Part shown: positions 36,008 through 49,102 of the stretch, in pieces
Layout of the letters: every line of letters begins with the position of its first letter
How positions within the stretch are numbered: the stretch's first letter is position 1
Assembly: GCA_914767715.1 (NCBI GenBank)
Contig: OU612065.1
Coordinates: 34,038,001 to 34,102,000, forward strand
Origin: Membranipora membranacea
Lineage: Eukaryota > Bryozoa > Gymnolaemata > Cheilostomatida > Membraniporidae
Direction: 5' to 3'
Length of the DNA stretch: 64,000 nt
Made by a program: the position numbers and the translations under genes
The notes under the pieces: model-generated
Told to the model about the DNA's origin: nothing
Databases searched by the model: none
Seen by the model: only the letters and a program-made list of their open reading frames with translations

Positions 36008-38416
36008 ATGGCTTGTAAGAACAAAGACCCACAAACAAAAGAGGTTACGACCTTTGGCTCAGCAACTGTAGCGTATGTCAATTTTGGTCTTCTTATCGGC
36101 GCCATCGGATTGGGGATTTATTTTACTGACAAAGAGAATCGTCAACAGAGTGCTTTGGATCAGGTGAGTTGTATTATGAATCCTAAGTGTAATATTATGA
36201 AAACATTTATGCAAAAAAAAGTTATTACATTCCAATGATCATGCATCCACCAAAATTGGAGGAAACAAAAGCCTAAAATTGATTTTAAGTTTTTCCTTTT
36301 TACAGCATTACGTGATAACTTATGGTCACCTAACACATCTAGATAAATTAAGAGATGAGTTTAACACCTCCGAACTTTCAGCAGCAGGATATGAGCCTCT
36401 CTGGGCTGATGATGACAACTTAATCAATGTATACAAGAGACAAGGTGAGAATTACCAAACTCTCACTTCATGACTTTTGACATTGTTACTTTCCAAAAAC
36501 TGTTGCAAATATTATTGAGTAAATACATTCATGTGCAAACAATCATCGACAATTTCTAAAGTTGAATTGTGCAGAAGTGGGCAATTTAAGCTTTGTAAGA
36601 ATCAATGCGAAATGGCGGTCTTTGGCTACTTTTTGTATTCTCATTATAATGATTATGTTGTCGGAAGGATTATCAAGATATGTGCACTTGAATTTTGAAG
36701 ACACTCTTAGAGCAATAGGGGAAAGCTACTTATTCTAGTTCTTTTGATAATCACACTCAGGGACATAATTATGTTTGTTGCTGATTCTTTTAAAGCTTGC
36801 CGCCAGAATTCTAGGCAAGGCAGTCAACAACGCTCTGGAGGAAACAGGAGGAGACCCACAGCTAGCGTCGGCGGGAGGACCAGCTGTCGCTGCCCTACAG
36901 GTCCACGTGGACCACCTGGTGCTCCTGGTGAAAGAGGTGAGGATACTGTGAAGGTAACCTGAGCAGGCTGTCGGGGTGGATGTACCCCCCTCCCCACTCA
37001 CCCCTGCCAGTCTGCCCAGGATACCGTGAAGGTCTCTGTAATTACTATTTTTCTTTCTCAGGGGAAAACAACTTGCCTCTAAATAACTACTTGTTATTTG
37101 TATACTCTCAAGCCAATCTCTATAAATATGGAAACAAAAGCGGCTGGATGCTGTCTTCATCAAAGTTGTGTAGTGGTTCATGGTTTGTGGAATGAGAAAT
37201 ATTAGGTAACATGTATACAAATACCTTTTGTGAGTTCAAATGTCCCCCAATGTTTTGACAGCTTCATACAATGTAATGCTTACATACAGCACTGACTGCT
37301 TGTATGTATACATATCATAATCATAAGTTGAAAATGCATACTGGTTAAGTCTCTTGCCATAAAGTCCAGAAAATGGGAACATCAACATAATATGATATGA
37401 TATCACTGGACAACCTAAGTACAGGTAATGGAACATTACCTGATCAAATACTTTTTACCAATTTAAGGGGGACAGGTTGTTGGAATACCAGGAGTAAACG
37501 GTGTAAGAGGACAAACTGGAGAAAAAGGATTCAGAGGAGTCACTGGTAAGTTTGGGCCGGGGGCCAAGAGTCTGGGGGCTCAGACTAGCTATAACCATCC
37601 TGTAGCTTGCAAAATTTCCGACCAAACAGTCTGTCAAAAACTGAACCCAGTAAACACTGTATCACCATAGATATAGTTGTCCATGAAGGCCAACATATAT
37701 ATGAAAACAAAGATTGAAATGGCAAGGAGATCTACAAAGCTCTAACTGAGCCTTGAGATCATCATCAGAAAAAAAAATCCTAATTCAAGTCAGTTGATTC
37801 GCTCCGCACACTAGTAGTTTGAAAATCTGCGGCTTCAATGTTTACACCAAGGGCCACCAAGAGGTAACTTCCATAATTTTTCACCCCCTTTATTATTTAT
37901 TGAATGTCACATCAATTTCTTACAGGAGCTGCCGGAGCTAGAGGTGCTCAAGGTACCCAGGGAGTGCCGGGGAGAAATGGTATAAATGGTACTCCAGGGA
38001 GCAACGGACAACCAGGCACCCCAGGTTTGAATGGTGCACCAGGAACGATCGGAGCAGATGGTAGTACAGGCTCTCCCGGTGTGCAAGGTGTTGCTGGACC
38101 TAATGGAACTCCAGGAGCGCCAGGAGCTCAAGGCACAATTGGAGTGTTTGGAACCAATGGAAGCCCAGGCTTGCCTGGTACGCCAGGTGTCAATGGAATT
38201 CAAGGACCGCCAGGAGAACCAGGGACTGCAGGAGTAGCCGAAGTGCAAGGGCCCGCCGGTGTGTCCGGACCACTCGGAATACCTGGTCCAGATGGGGTAC
38301 AAGGACTACCTGGAGCACCAGGTGTGGATGGAGAGGATGGGACACCAGGTCCAAGAGGGCCAACTGGTGAGCCGGGCCGAGGTCCAATAGAGGCACTATT
38401 TGCCGAATTCGGTTGA
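36008..38416 (+). CDS. Short membrane-anchored collagen, 334 aa
   Basis: Exons 36008-36163, 36306-36444, 36796-36936, 37468-37545 and 37926-38416 join in phase to 1,005 nt. Residues 1-18 are polar and about 19-39 form one hydrophobic helix (VAYVNFGLLIGAIGLGIYF). A polar stalk of about 60 residues follows, then a basic Arg/Gln/Gly stretch, a CRCP motif, and Gly-X-Y triplets from exon 3 to near the C-terminus. There are about 60 triplets, with one interruption at the exon 3/4 join (GGQVV) and one at GVAEVQ. There is no cleavable signal sequence, so a type II membrane orientation with an extracellular triple helix is likely. It lacks the fibrillar C-propeptide and NC1 domain, as in short-chain or transmembrane collagens. 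AATAAA at 38508-38513 is a likely polyadenylation signal. Confidence 0.85.
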
Positions 38417-38507
38417 TCATATTATGTTGACTGTCCGCAATCACATGACTGTATATCAATATTATCATACATTATCAAACTATACATCAATACTATTGTT
38501 TGTAACA

Positions 38508-38513
38508 AATAAA
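38508..38513 (+). terminator. Polyadenylation signal of the collagen gene
   Basis: AATAAA 92 bp after the stop codon, on the coding strand. Confidence 0.6.
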
Positions 38514-38519
38514 AATTTG

Positions 38520-39690
38520 TGATTAAGAAATAATTTTGCTTCTATGGGGGAATTGACTAATCGGTACTGTATGACTTGGCAAGCCCACGAGCAACAGATG
38601 AGAATCTCCTGTGAAAAATTGCCAAAATTACTCTAATTTGCTAACTGTAGATTTAATAATATTTAAATATATTTATATGATGCTAATCTAACTGATTGAT
38701 ATCAGATGTAATCACACTATGATTATCTTATACTGTCAAGTACTCTATAGAGAATAATGTGGTAACACTTTTAGTCTGAAATGTATGATTTATGTATGTC
38801 ACCGCGATACCAAACATTTCAAAAATCCCTCCTCCACCACAGAGGGTACAAACTTGTTCTAAGTTTTAGGTATGTGTTTATAAATCGAAATTTCCGACAA
38901 TAGCAAGATGACACTACTGGCTATTATATGTATATCTATATATCATATCTTCAAGTTTCAGACTTAGATTTCTAATTGATGACCTCTGAATCTCATAACT
39001 TGTAGGAATTTGCCGCCAATTACACCTGCCAAGTGAACTTGTATAATCCCTTCATAATCGACAATGACACCCCTGGACACCTGATAATTAATAAGGATAA
39101 GCATAAATGTTGTTGATGTATATTCATGACAACTATATAAATTTTTGGGGTTTTCCAAAAGTGACTTGCTGAAAATGTTGTAGGGCTATGGCCCTCATAC
39201 ATTGCCTATGAATACCCCTCCCCCACCCCCTTAAGGCTGAATTACAGCCTGCCCTAAAAAAGGTATGCTGTTTATTATAATCAGAGCTCTCACAACCACT
39301 CGTGTTTAGGCCAAGTTACTCAGGCGATTTCAGAATATGAGTTTGAAAATCAGATTTTGTTTCATATTAATTAATAATGAACTCCGTCAGTGTGGATTAG
39401 ACGACAATAATAAACAACCCTTTTGCGTTGTAATACGTGATGATACACTGACACACTAACCAACTGGCTGTTTACAGTTGGATTCTCAATGATGACCTGC
39501 TTATAAATCACAAACTGAACATTTCACTATTGAAGCCAATGAAATTTATCTCCGGCTGTGCTGCAGACCTTGTTCGGGAGGCTTACAGTCGCTGAACCCC
39601 AAAACCCTCAGCTAATTATGCACAAAGCGCTTTGCACCTTTAAAATGCAACTACCAAACACAGTATAAGCAAAACTCAGAATTTGGATCC
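38520..39690. other. Intergenic, no gene seen
   Basis: AT-rich sequence with short ORFs lacking motifs. Nothing supportable. Confidence 0.4.
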
Positions 39691-39697
39691 ATCCAGG

Positions 39698-39931
39698 TGG
39701 TCTTTCAATTAGGATAAGCCATTGAATTCCATACCGAATAGTACAATATTCGTTGGGATGAGCGCGTTATTATTATCGTTAACTTTGTGTTTCCTTCAAC
39801 CAATTAGACACCAACTCACTCCCAAATTGCTCTCTCAGAATGTATATAGATTGAGTGAGCGATTTTATGAGTGAGACCCTAGCAGGACTCGCTCACAGAT
39901 CAGATTGCGATTTTGGTTGGTTGAGAGCACC
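39698..39931. mobile_element. Diverged MITE related to 29278-29519
   Basis: Begins TGGTCTTTCAATTAGG and contains the same TGAGTGAGCGATTTT and GATCAGATTGCGATTTTGG blocks as the element at 29278. The right end is decayed. It lies about 640 bp upstream of the SNAPC3 start. Confidence 0.6.
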
Positions 39932-40569
39932 CATTATAAGGTGCCGATATAATTTGTTAATATTTAGGAGTTGTCTGTACTTTGATAATGCACTCTGATT
40001 GGATGATCTGTGTATACTGATTAGGCCTTTTAAAATAGTTTTAACATAGCGCATGCAGGCATAGTTTGTAGAGGTTCGATGAATCGTCATTACAAACACC
40101 TGCCGTGTATGTAAGTGAACGAGGGAGAAAATGTAAATTCAGATGACTGAAAGGGTTATAATATGATCCTCCATGCAACTCACTATATTGCAAGGCTTTT
40201 CCTACCACCAACTTACTAATAATAATGATCTTAATCCAAACCAGGGATCTGTGCCAAAGAACAGCTCATACATTCAGTTGAGTTAGCTCAACATTAACAT
40301 CACCAAGCTCTTTGCTGGAAGCCTCTCTTGTTCACTCAGCACAGAAATGGAAAATACGATGAGAGAGCTGTATGGCCCAATAGTTCCTTTCGCTTTCATG
40401 GTTGCCGGCAAATTTGATTTCCTATCAATCATCAACATACCAAATAGATATGCAGTCATTTGTTGACTACAGTGCTATTAATGTGAGCAATGATAGTTTG
40501 TTGCTTATTTATTGTAATCTTTCTCCTCAGTCTAATCCTGTCCATCCTGATCTGACTTTACACTAGATT

Positions 40570-43500
40570 ATGGAAGAGGAGGAAGTACACAAGGACATAA
40601 TTGATTCTATCTATGAGTCTGCAGAGAATACTCTCACAACATCCGGTCTTATCCTGGTCAAAGATTTCATCAAGAAATGGAAATACGCTCTGGCATCTGA
40701 CGAACTTCTGCTGCAGAACCATGACCAAGTGCCACTGGAGTCGATAACTAACGAAGAGAACGCTATTCCAGAGGAACTGTTAGAGGAACTGTTTATTGTT
40801 ACAAGGTAGGTGGTCAGTTGACTTACAGATGAGCGCCAGTCTTTAATATCATACATGCTGAGTTTTACATATTACATCGTGAGCGTCTAGTGGGTAAAAC
40901 ATTGCAAGAGAGGTGTGTAAAAATTTTTGAACATTGTGTCACGCTTAGATTTCAATGTTCGTTGCGACACAAGTTTTACTGCTAGTGATTGCCATACTTC
41001 AAGTGTATCACTCCCTGAAGTTGGTATGATCATATAATAGCAAGCATCTCAATCTTTTTTCTAGCCCAGCTGAAAGTTTGTATTTACCTGGAATGAAGCC
41101 GCTTCATGATGTCAAGTTAGAAGATGTACCAGAGGAAGCTAAACTCAAGACTATCAAGTTAGTTTCGTGCTAATTAAACTTTTGATGATGTTTCAGACAT
41201 AGCTTTATCATAAGTAACTGCCTGACTATAACATGCATTGGTCTTTGGGTCTTTAAGCTCTGTTCATGGGTGGTGGTTCGGTAAGTGAATTTACTTAACT
41301 TTTGAGACTTTCCATCCCGAAAAATGTCTGAGTATTTCCATGTTCATATCTACATTTCCTCATGACAAGAAAATAAATATGTCAAAATATGGAGAGAACC
41401 CCAAGTAGACCGGGCCTCATTGAGGTGTCAGTTATTTTCTTGACATCCCCAATATGCAAGAGTTGATAAGCTTGGTCAACCTCCAAGCATCAACAAAGCT
41501 TTAAAAGACAGACCAGGTATTATGGGTGTGACACATAATGGCTTTGTATGTTGCACGCGGTTTCACACCATCATACAGTATGCATTAGGTTACCTGCAGC
41601 TCACATACATCCCTCAAATACTAGCCTGGCCAGCCTGAGAGTCGTTTATAACATATTATTATTATTATTATTTTCTTAATTGTTGGTGTCATGACAATTT
41701 GATACCTGTGTATGTAACCGGGTTGTTCTAGCTTATGACTCGGTGAGCTGATAGTTTTCCTTTGTTCATAATATATTGTTACGTTAGTTAAACCAACAAC
41801 AAAGTGCAGCATGCAGTTACAGAGCTACCCAATGGTCCTAAAACGCCAAAATTATTCACTGAATGCTCTAAGAATCTTCTCTTATTTTGATTAGGCACAC
41901 ACAGCAGGCGAGGAAACTAAAAACTGAAAGAAATGTACCAGATTATTCAATACGTAGCGTCATGGAATCTACCTTCAGAACTGATGAAAACCTGGTAAAA
42001 ATATTATTTCTGATGTTCTAAGAGGGAAAACATAAGGAAAAGTTAGGCCATGTATTTGTACTATATGGTCAGCAGGAGAGATTGTGTTTGTTACTTGTCA
42101 AAGTTGATCATACGTTGCTTTGATCTGACAATCACCTGTGTAGTTTTCACATTGAAACAAGAGAAGCTGACTCTGTGATAATCCAAAGGCTGATGTGATT
42201 AGTTAAATATAGCATAATCATGATTTTAAAAGTTTGACCGTTAAACTACACATTTATGTAAGCTGATTAAAAAGTCGAGTATGCTCTGTGATAGTTTCAA
42301 TGCAACAAGTTTTTTACACACTGTAAATGTCTTTTTACAACAGGCCCACAAGCATGCTAGAATCAGAGCCGAAAGAGACTTGTTGAAAACTACCAAAGAA
42401 GACGGGACGCTGATAAAAGGCACCAAAAAGGAAATAGATGTACCTGAGGCTATAGTAGAACTTGTGTATACCAAAGGGCAGGACAAATTTCCCGATAAAG
42501 CAATACAGGTTAGGTGATGCACTGAAAGGTTTGGTATTCAGCTAGACATATTAAAATTGAGATACCTCCTTGGCGAGTGGTACAGGGCTTGTTTGCATAG
42601 GTACATGCACTATCTCCACAGCACAGTACAAACTAGTCAATTAAGGCCAGCATATCCCTGCATTAAAGGCAGTTAGGAACCGCTCTTCAACAATTTGATA
42701 GCTTTGCCAAGGTAGCCTGTAGTGGTCATATTTAGAAATAAGAAGGTGTTTTATTCTTACATTACATGTGGGGGGACATAATTCCTATTCTGACCTATGA
42801 GCTAAAGTGAAAAAGTGAATAGCACAGTGTCGTTGCGTCATGAGGAATGCACTGAATTAGAAAGGACACTGAGCCTGTAACAAATTGCAAATTGTTTCCA
42901 GCCTAGAGTATTTATATGTTTATGATGCTTCCTCACTGCTTTTGATGCAGGGATTTGTTTCCTTAATTGACTAAGGTTCAAGACACCGATAGTAACAAAT
43001 GTGCAAACGCAGAGAATAACTAACCCTGCAGGTGTGAAAGGGACAAGTGACTATTTCAGGTGCTTTAATTACAACTATTACCTTACCTCCTTTTGTAGAG
43101 AACACGACAAACACATATTCACATGGTTACAGAGAATACACTGGCCAGCCTGAGGGATGTGATAGTCTGTGATAAGGAGGGACAGATACCAGGAGACTTC
43201 AGTGAATCTCCTGATCAGGTACACAGCTCTAAGTCTGCCGCTGATATATTCTCCTCCGGCATGATGTTTATAGAAGATACTTTTTATCTGGACACTCGGA
43301 AACTTTCTTCTAAAGACTACAGCAGGTAGGCTCAGAATGTATTGATGGCGTATCCATGCGTACATCGGTATAAACCCGTACTTACCTCAGTCAAGCAAAT
43401 ATAAACCCGTACTTACCTCAGTCAAGCAAATATAAACCCGTACTTACCTCAGTCAAGCAAATATAAACCCGTACTTACCTTAGTATAGAATGTAAACACA

Positions 43501-45467
43501 GCTCACTAGCTACCAGTATAGGTGATGTACTGGATATATAGGTATTACCTGCCCTTCATTATGAAGGTACAAATTCAATTACAAAGTGTCTGTCAGCCAT
43601 ATACACAAAGACAGGTGTCTGTAAGGGCCATTGATGAGTATGTAGGGTCTTTATATAAACTGTGAAATATTGAGCAGTCTACACACAGTTTTCTTCTGCA
43701 AGTTTAGCGTGAAATTGCAGAGTTGGGCTTCAGGAACTGTCCTGTTCAGTAAGAACCAAGCTAGATGAAATTTGGCCTAGTGTCAAAACACCACAATATC
43801 TTCCTGTTAGACAAATATCCGAGATCCTGCAGGGAAGGCTTATCCCCATACATATGACATTTACCTGATCAATGATGGCTCGTATTCTATTTTTGTAGAC
43901 ATATAGTCCAGTGGTTGAGAAAAAAGGGCAGTACTAGAGATTACCCAATCAAGTCCATGCAATTTGGCAAGATTGCCGATATGAAGATTCGGCTTGGTGT
44001 GCCATATGTGTACATACATCAGGGAAACTGTGAGCATATGTTGCAGTTCATTGATATCAGGTAAATATATACTAGAACACTTTTCTGCTGGCAGAATCTC
44101 TTGAAAATATTCCGTATCAATTCCGGACACTAAGATCAAAATTTACTATCTGCCTGTCTGTTTTTCCGTACTTCATCGACCCCTCAACTTAAGCAAATAG
44201 GCTTTTCGTGTGATTGTTCAAAATGGGATAACAAGTCATCAAATTTGGCAAAAAATAGAGTTGTCTACCTAATGTCAGAGAGGGGACAACTGCAACAAAA
44301 AGAGTATAATAATTTGATTTAGTTGTTGATCTTGTAATGAGTCTTGGATTGACACAGTGATTATTGTATCAAGTTGTAATGCTCATATATGATACATTTA
44401 ATGGGCTTTTATACAAATAGTGATATCGACATGAGAAACCTGAATACTATCTACTCATCTCAGGGGCGTATATTCTAAAAAATTTCACTCACTGACTATT
44501 CAGAGATGAGCATAATAATCGGGCGCAGCCCGATCCACACGCCGTAGGCGTGGCGGGGAGGGTGTGGGAGGGGCGCTTAAGCGCCCTCCCACCACGGAAA
44601 TTTTTGCATATCGGTAGCAAAATAGTGCAAGCAGAGAGGTATTTCAATAGCTCACTGAGCTGTTGGGTACTTTCAGAAAACAACTCAATAGCAGTAGAAG
44701 ATTACGGTAAAAATGCTCCAGTTATAAAGCACCCATTTGAAAAAAAACTGACCTTGATGGGATTCGAACCCACAACAATCTTATTATCAGTGATTATAAA
44801 GCGAACGCTCTACACACTGAGCTATTCAGCCACTCACGGAAATCCGTGGGCCGTGAGTGCTAATATACGCCACTGCTCATCTCATAAGCTCACTATTTAT
44901 GTCTGTCGCTTTTGTCAAGTTCATGATAATTTCATGATTGACAAAAGATTATTATGCTGATTTGTGCATGGCTTAGTTAATGGCAGCAAAATAACTGCAA
45001 GTGAGATTTTTTTAGCATTGTATCATCCAACTCTCCTATGAGCTGTGTAATGATATGTCACAAAATCTCCCCTGCATTTGTTTTGCCGGTTGATTTTTGT
45101 GGTGCTTGGACCACCTTCATAACATGCTACTACACAAATCCGCTTTGAAGTTCATTTTCATAGAGATGACTATGTTTATTTCACTTTTTTTTGTAGGCTG
45201 GTAAACTCTGAGGACTGTCAGACTTTGGCTGCATATCCTCTACAGATCACACAACATCAGCATCGATTCTACATCTGTAAATCATGTCAGATACGCAGCG
45301 TTAGATGGATGGTTGTAAACAGTGTCGTCTCCCCTGCCGATCCAGACCATTACTGCGACATCTGCTACAAGATGCTTCATTATAACAACAAGGGTGAAAA
45401 GATCTGTGATTTCAAGGCATACAGATATAATGATATGATGCATAGTACTCTGTCGCTAGCCTACTGA
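40570..45467 (+). CDS. SNAPC3: snRNA-activating protein complex subunit 3 (SNAP50), 417 aa
   Basis: Exons 40570-40805, 41065-41157, 41895-41994, 42344-42508, 43099-43325, 43899-44060 and 45197-45467 sum to 1,254 nt with consistent phases. SNAPC3 is a DNA-contacting subunit of the SNAP complex, which binds the proximal sequence element of snRNA genes transcribed by Pol II and Pol III. The C-terminal half is diagnostic: a PDQ motif in exon 5, GVPYVYIHQGNCEHM and IDIRLVNSEDC, then a Cys-rich zinc region CKSCQIRSVRW ... CDICYKMLHY. Length is close to the roughly 410 aa usual for animals. The acidic N-terminus (MEEEEVHKDI) is less conserved. The start is the first Met of the open frame; an upstream non-coding exon is possible. 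Confidence 0.92.
43369..43492. repeat. 31-bp tandem repeat, four units
   Basis: TATAAACCCGTACTTACCTC plus 11 bp repeats at 43369, 43400 and 43431, with a partial, diverged fourth unit from 43462. It starts 44 bp after the donor of SNAPC3 exon 5. Confidence 0.95.
44500..44600. repeat. GC-rich hairpin cluster
   Basis: Adjacent short palindromes, GGGCGCAGCCC, CACGCCGTAGGCGTG and GGGCGCTTAAGCGCCC, in an otherwise AT-rich intron of SNAPC3. Probably the body of a SINE whose tRNA-like head follows at 44748-44835. Confidence 0.5.
44748..44835 (-). mobile_element. tRNA-derived SINE head
   Basis: On the - strand: TAGCTCAGTGTGTAGAGC (box A) and GTGGGTTCGAATCCCAT (box B with a closed T-stem), then AAGGTCAG followed by a T run like a Pol III terminator. 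The anticodon arm is expanded and does not form a normal cloverleaf. Same 3' end as 51942-52017, so they belong to one family. Confidence 0.6.
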
Positions 45468-45605
45468 GATCAGAAACTGAAGGACGGCTGATGTTTACAT
45501 CAGCAGGCTTATAGCTCTCAGGATAAATTATTGAACTGAGCATGAACAGCTCTATCCTAAACTTTTGTAATATATTATTACTGTGACAGACCAGGTAGTT
45601 CACAG

Positions 45606-45758
45606 GTGATCAGTGTAATTACGTTCTCCAAAAGGGATGCAGCACGGCTTGGACCTGATGGTGTTTGGAAGGTGATCGCGGCTAGTAAGGGCCTGCCTGA
45701 ACGCAGGACTACGGCAACAATCACCTTCTGGAAAAGGGCTGGCTCTGTGATAGTATGA
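45606..45758 (+). other. Possible orphan coding exon
   Basis: After a TTCACAG acceptor, 50 open codons with protein-like composition run to TGA at 45756-45758 (motifs VITFSKRDAARLGPDGVW and TATITFWKRAGSVIV). It is 138 bp past the SNAPC3 stop. I do not recognise it. It could be a relic of a transposon gene or an alternative SNAPC3 terminal exon. Confidence 0.25.
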
Positions 45759-45910
45759 GCCTATAGTTCAATTTATAATCTAAACTAGCATTTCTTCATT
45801 TTGTGAATTTTTTTACTTCTTGTTGCAAGCGGTTAAAAAAGTAGTAGAGAGTAAATTTGAATGAGGTATTTAACTTGTTTTTCTTCTGCTTCTTTTTGTA
45901 AAATAGATAA

Positions 45911-45916
45911 ATAAAT
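45911..45916 (+). terminator. Candidate polyadenylation signal for SNAPC3
   Basis: AATAAA in an A-rich stretch about 440 bp after the stop codon, immediately before the second copy of the long repeat. Confidence 0.35.
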
Positions 45917-48146
45917 AACCTAATCCCTTACTCTACTATACTCTTTGACGCAATCTTTCTCATCATCTATCAAGGATTATAATATGGTGATAGTACCAAA
46001 ATATAAGCCTTTAAATATTCATTGTTCCGCAGATCCATGAATTATAATTTTAAAATTTGTGCAGCAACCTTCGCTGAAGTAAGTCCCCAAGCAGTTTGAA
46101 TGTGAACACATAACAAATAACTACTCCACTGTTAAATGCTACGTTTGTGACAGCATTTGCTCGTTTCCAACAACTGTGTTTTGGTTTCCGACTTAAAAGT
46201 AAGATTTAATTACTTCAATGACTGGTTAGTGGGTGTAACAATAGCTACTGTGCATTAGCTGTGTTGGAAGTTATCAACAAGTTACCAACACAGCTAATGC
46301 ACAGTAGCTAGTGTAACGATGAATCTCAAAATACTGTTCTACTCACTGATATTGATCAAATTCATAATAACTGTAGAATGGAATTCAATATTTTTGTTAT
46401 TGTCATTATTAGTGTTTAGAAGTATCCTTTCTTTATTCATTATAAGTATCAGGTATTCATGTATGCGTGGAGATCATATTAATATAATTTTGGCTTTTTT
46501 AGCATTCATTCATCATATATGATCTTTCTGTTGAGGGTTCGGCTATATCAGTGGGTCGAATTTGGATTGGATTTATTCCTTTCATTCAATGATGGGTTAG
46601 ATTGTTTAACGCGATGAAATTAGCGTATGGGGCCTTGCACTGGCAGAGTAGGGGCTGCGTGTTTATGGCCAGTTTAATTGCTTTAAATGAATGAAGTTCT
46701 TCAGGAACTAAACTTTTGGACACTCAAGTGAGTCAAGAGGGTGCCGTTCTAAGGCCACTCAGAATGTTCCCTCTCGACTAACCGCCCTCACAGTATCAGG
46801 GAAGCTGTTCTATATATTGGCAGTCTGGTGTCCAGACTTCTCTGGCTCTCCTCTTTGGGTCATGAAAGCTACTAGGGTTATCTTCTCTTCATTTATGAGA
46901 AAATAACCCCTGTATACATATTTTTTTTCCGACATATTTCCAGAAGTCTGTGCATCAACCGTTACCTCAAAATGTATATAAATTAAAATAATTTCGCTTG
47001 CAGCAAAAAAATAAGATAATTTTTTGGCCAAATGAATACGGATAGATGACCTTGGTTTTCCATCGCACAAAAACATTACAGAACAAACCATCATAGCATT
47101 AATTTACGGATAGTAGGGGCAGCAGCAATCAAGCTATGATATGAAACCTCAAAGCAGGCCCACAATCGTTTATGAGCTCTTTACAAATTAGTGCCTCTCT
47201 TGTATTGGATATATTATGACCTTTTCTTGCAAGCAGTTTCAGGGACTGAGAGGAATGCATTGGCGTTGCCAAACTTGACGCTTTATTCGTGTCAATCATA
47301 GCAGAGATTGAGTTGCAGACATTTCCTCTGTGGATCATCACCATATTAATCTCAGCTGGTACACTCCTAATGACGCTGTCATAGAGAAATTATCTGTAAG
47401 GCTTAAAGTACAAATATCTTGCTTACACGCTACATCGTACATTATAACATCTTTATACTTTTCAGTATAATACAGCTGGCCAATCATGATGCACCAGTAT
47501 ATAAACTGAGCAATCACAACGAAGCGCATTGTCACATTACAGTCTTCTCTTGCATAGCAGAGTGAGCAGTCGTGTCGTGTCGGGTGATACCAGAGATTGT
47601 ATTACAGTCATTTCCTCAATAGATTCTCACCGCACTAAGCTCAGATAGCTTGCTCCCATGGACGCTTTCATTGAGAAAAGATTATGTGTAACACTAAACA
47701 TAGCTCCGTACTGAAGCACAGAAGAGCAATCGTAAGTTGGAACATACATGTAAAATCTTCCTTGCCCTTTTACATGATTATCAGCCAATAAAGGCTACCT
47801 ACCTATCTCCATCATTACTTTTTAATTTAAGGCTCAGTTTGATAAAAATTTGATAGATTGATAAAATTTTAATGTTCAGCTAGTATCACTGAAAATATCT
47901 CTGAATGACTAAAAAAGGACAACAATGTCTTGACAGGGGCCCATCAGGCGAAGGGCAAAAGTCTGGGGGCTCAGACTATCTTGACTACAATAATAGTTAC
48001 AGAAGAATTAAAATAAATGTAGGTAGTTATACAAGTCACATCAGTTAGGTATTTTTTGAGGTCTCAATGTCAAACTTTTATTCAATTTGGGCCAAAGACA
48101 GCACAGACCTAATTACGTTCTGACTGTAAAAAGTTATTTCCAGATC

Positions 48147-48290
48147 CCCCTCCCTTTTTATAAGGTATAAGATAATCCTTATGAGTAGGGCAAACAATTG
48201 ACTGCACTCATTGTCTCCATTAGGCAAAAGCCGAAAATGTGTGTGGAAAGAAAATTGATTATTAATAATAAACGTAAAAACCAAAAGATC
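48147..48290. mobile_element. 144-bp insertion with AGATC target duplication
   Basis: AGATC occurs once in copy 1 (about 2100-2104) but flanks this insertion on both sides in copy 2 (48142-48146 and 48286-48290). The inserted sequence has no coding potential. Confidence 0.6.
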
Positions 48291-49102
48291 ATGGTTATTC
48301 CCTACTCTCATCTACCTCTACAATCCATATCTGTTTACACTTTGTTGCTTGCTTATTCACCTGTGGTTTTTTAAATTATTTGAGAGTGTAGTGTTTCCCC
48401 TGTTCCTTGCATCGATTCTCGCAATTGCATGTTGTGTATACACACAAATTGATTTGTTGTTCATCCATCTATCTAAAAGTATTCCCAAGTATTTGTACAA
48501 CTTATGCTGCATCAGCTTGAAATTTCTCCACAAGACCTCTCATAGACTAAGGGCCTTTCTTGTTGATGTAAAACCCCTTACATGATTGTCTTTATTTTAG
48601 CTCACTAGTTGGCAAACAATATAACTGGAAGAATTTGCTTGGCTGCAGCCTCAAAATATATTATTATCAAATCGTACAGCTGAGATTTAGCCTTCATGGT
48701 TTTCGAATTGTCCTTACTATCGAGCGCTGGCAATGATAAAAAATTGAATCAACAAAACTTTAGACCCAGAGCCGCTTGTGATGAAGTCAACTGATAATTC
48801 ATTTGAGTTTGAAGAATGCGAAATAATTGAGAGAATGAAGTCAATGTGCATCACCTTTTGTCTACAAAAGAAGTAAATCTACATCTATCAAATATCAGAA
48901 ATTTTTTTACAGGCTGGCATGTGCTCCTCCTATTTCATTAATAGGACTTACAAATCATATTACAAACACAGATAACTTGATACATTTGAAAAGATGCAGT
49001 GAACAGCCGACACCTCGACACAAACATTTCAAACAAGTTTTCTTCCATCCAATCAATCAGCACGCCGCCCTGTTAACCTCAATCTTCAGAGTTTGCTCAA
49101 TG

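Noticed and set aside
38190-38468. Antisense and alternate-frame ORFs over the collagen exon
   Set aside because: They are produced by the periodic Gly-X-Y codon pattern.
43369-43492. 31-bp repeats as a CRISPR-like array
   Set aside because: No spacers. It is a simple intronic tandem repeat.
44748-44835. Functional tRNA gene
   Set aside because: The box A, box B and T-arm are good, but the anticodon region is too long and the acceptor ends do not pair.
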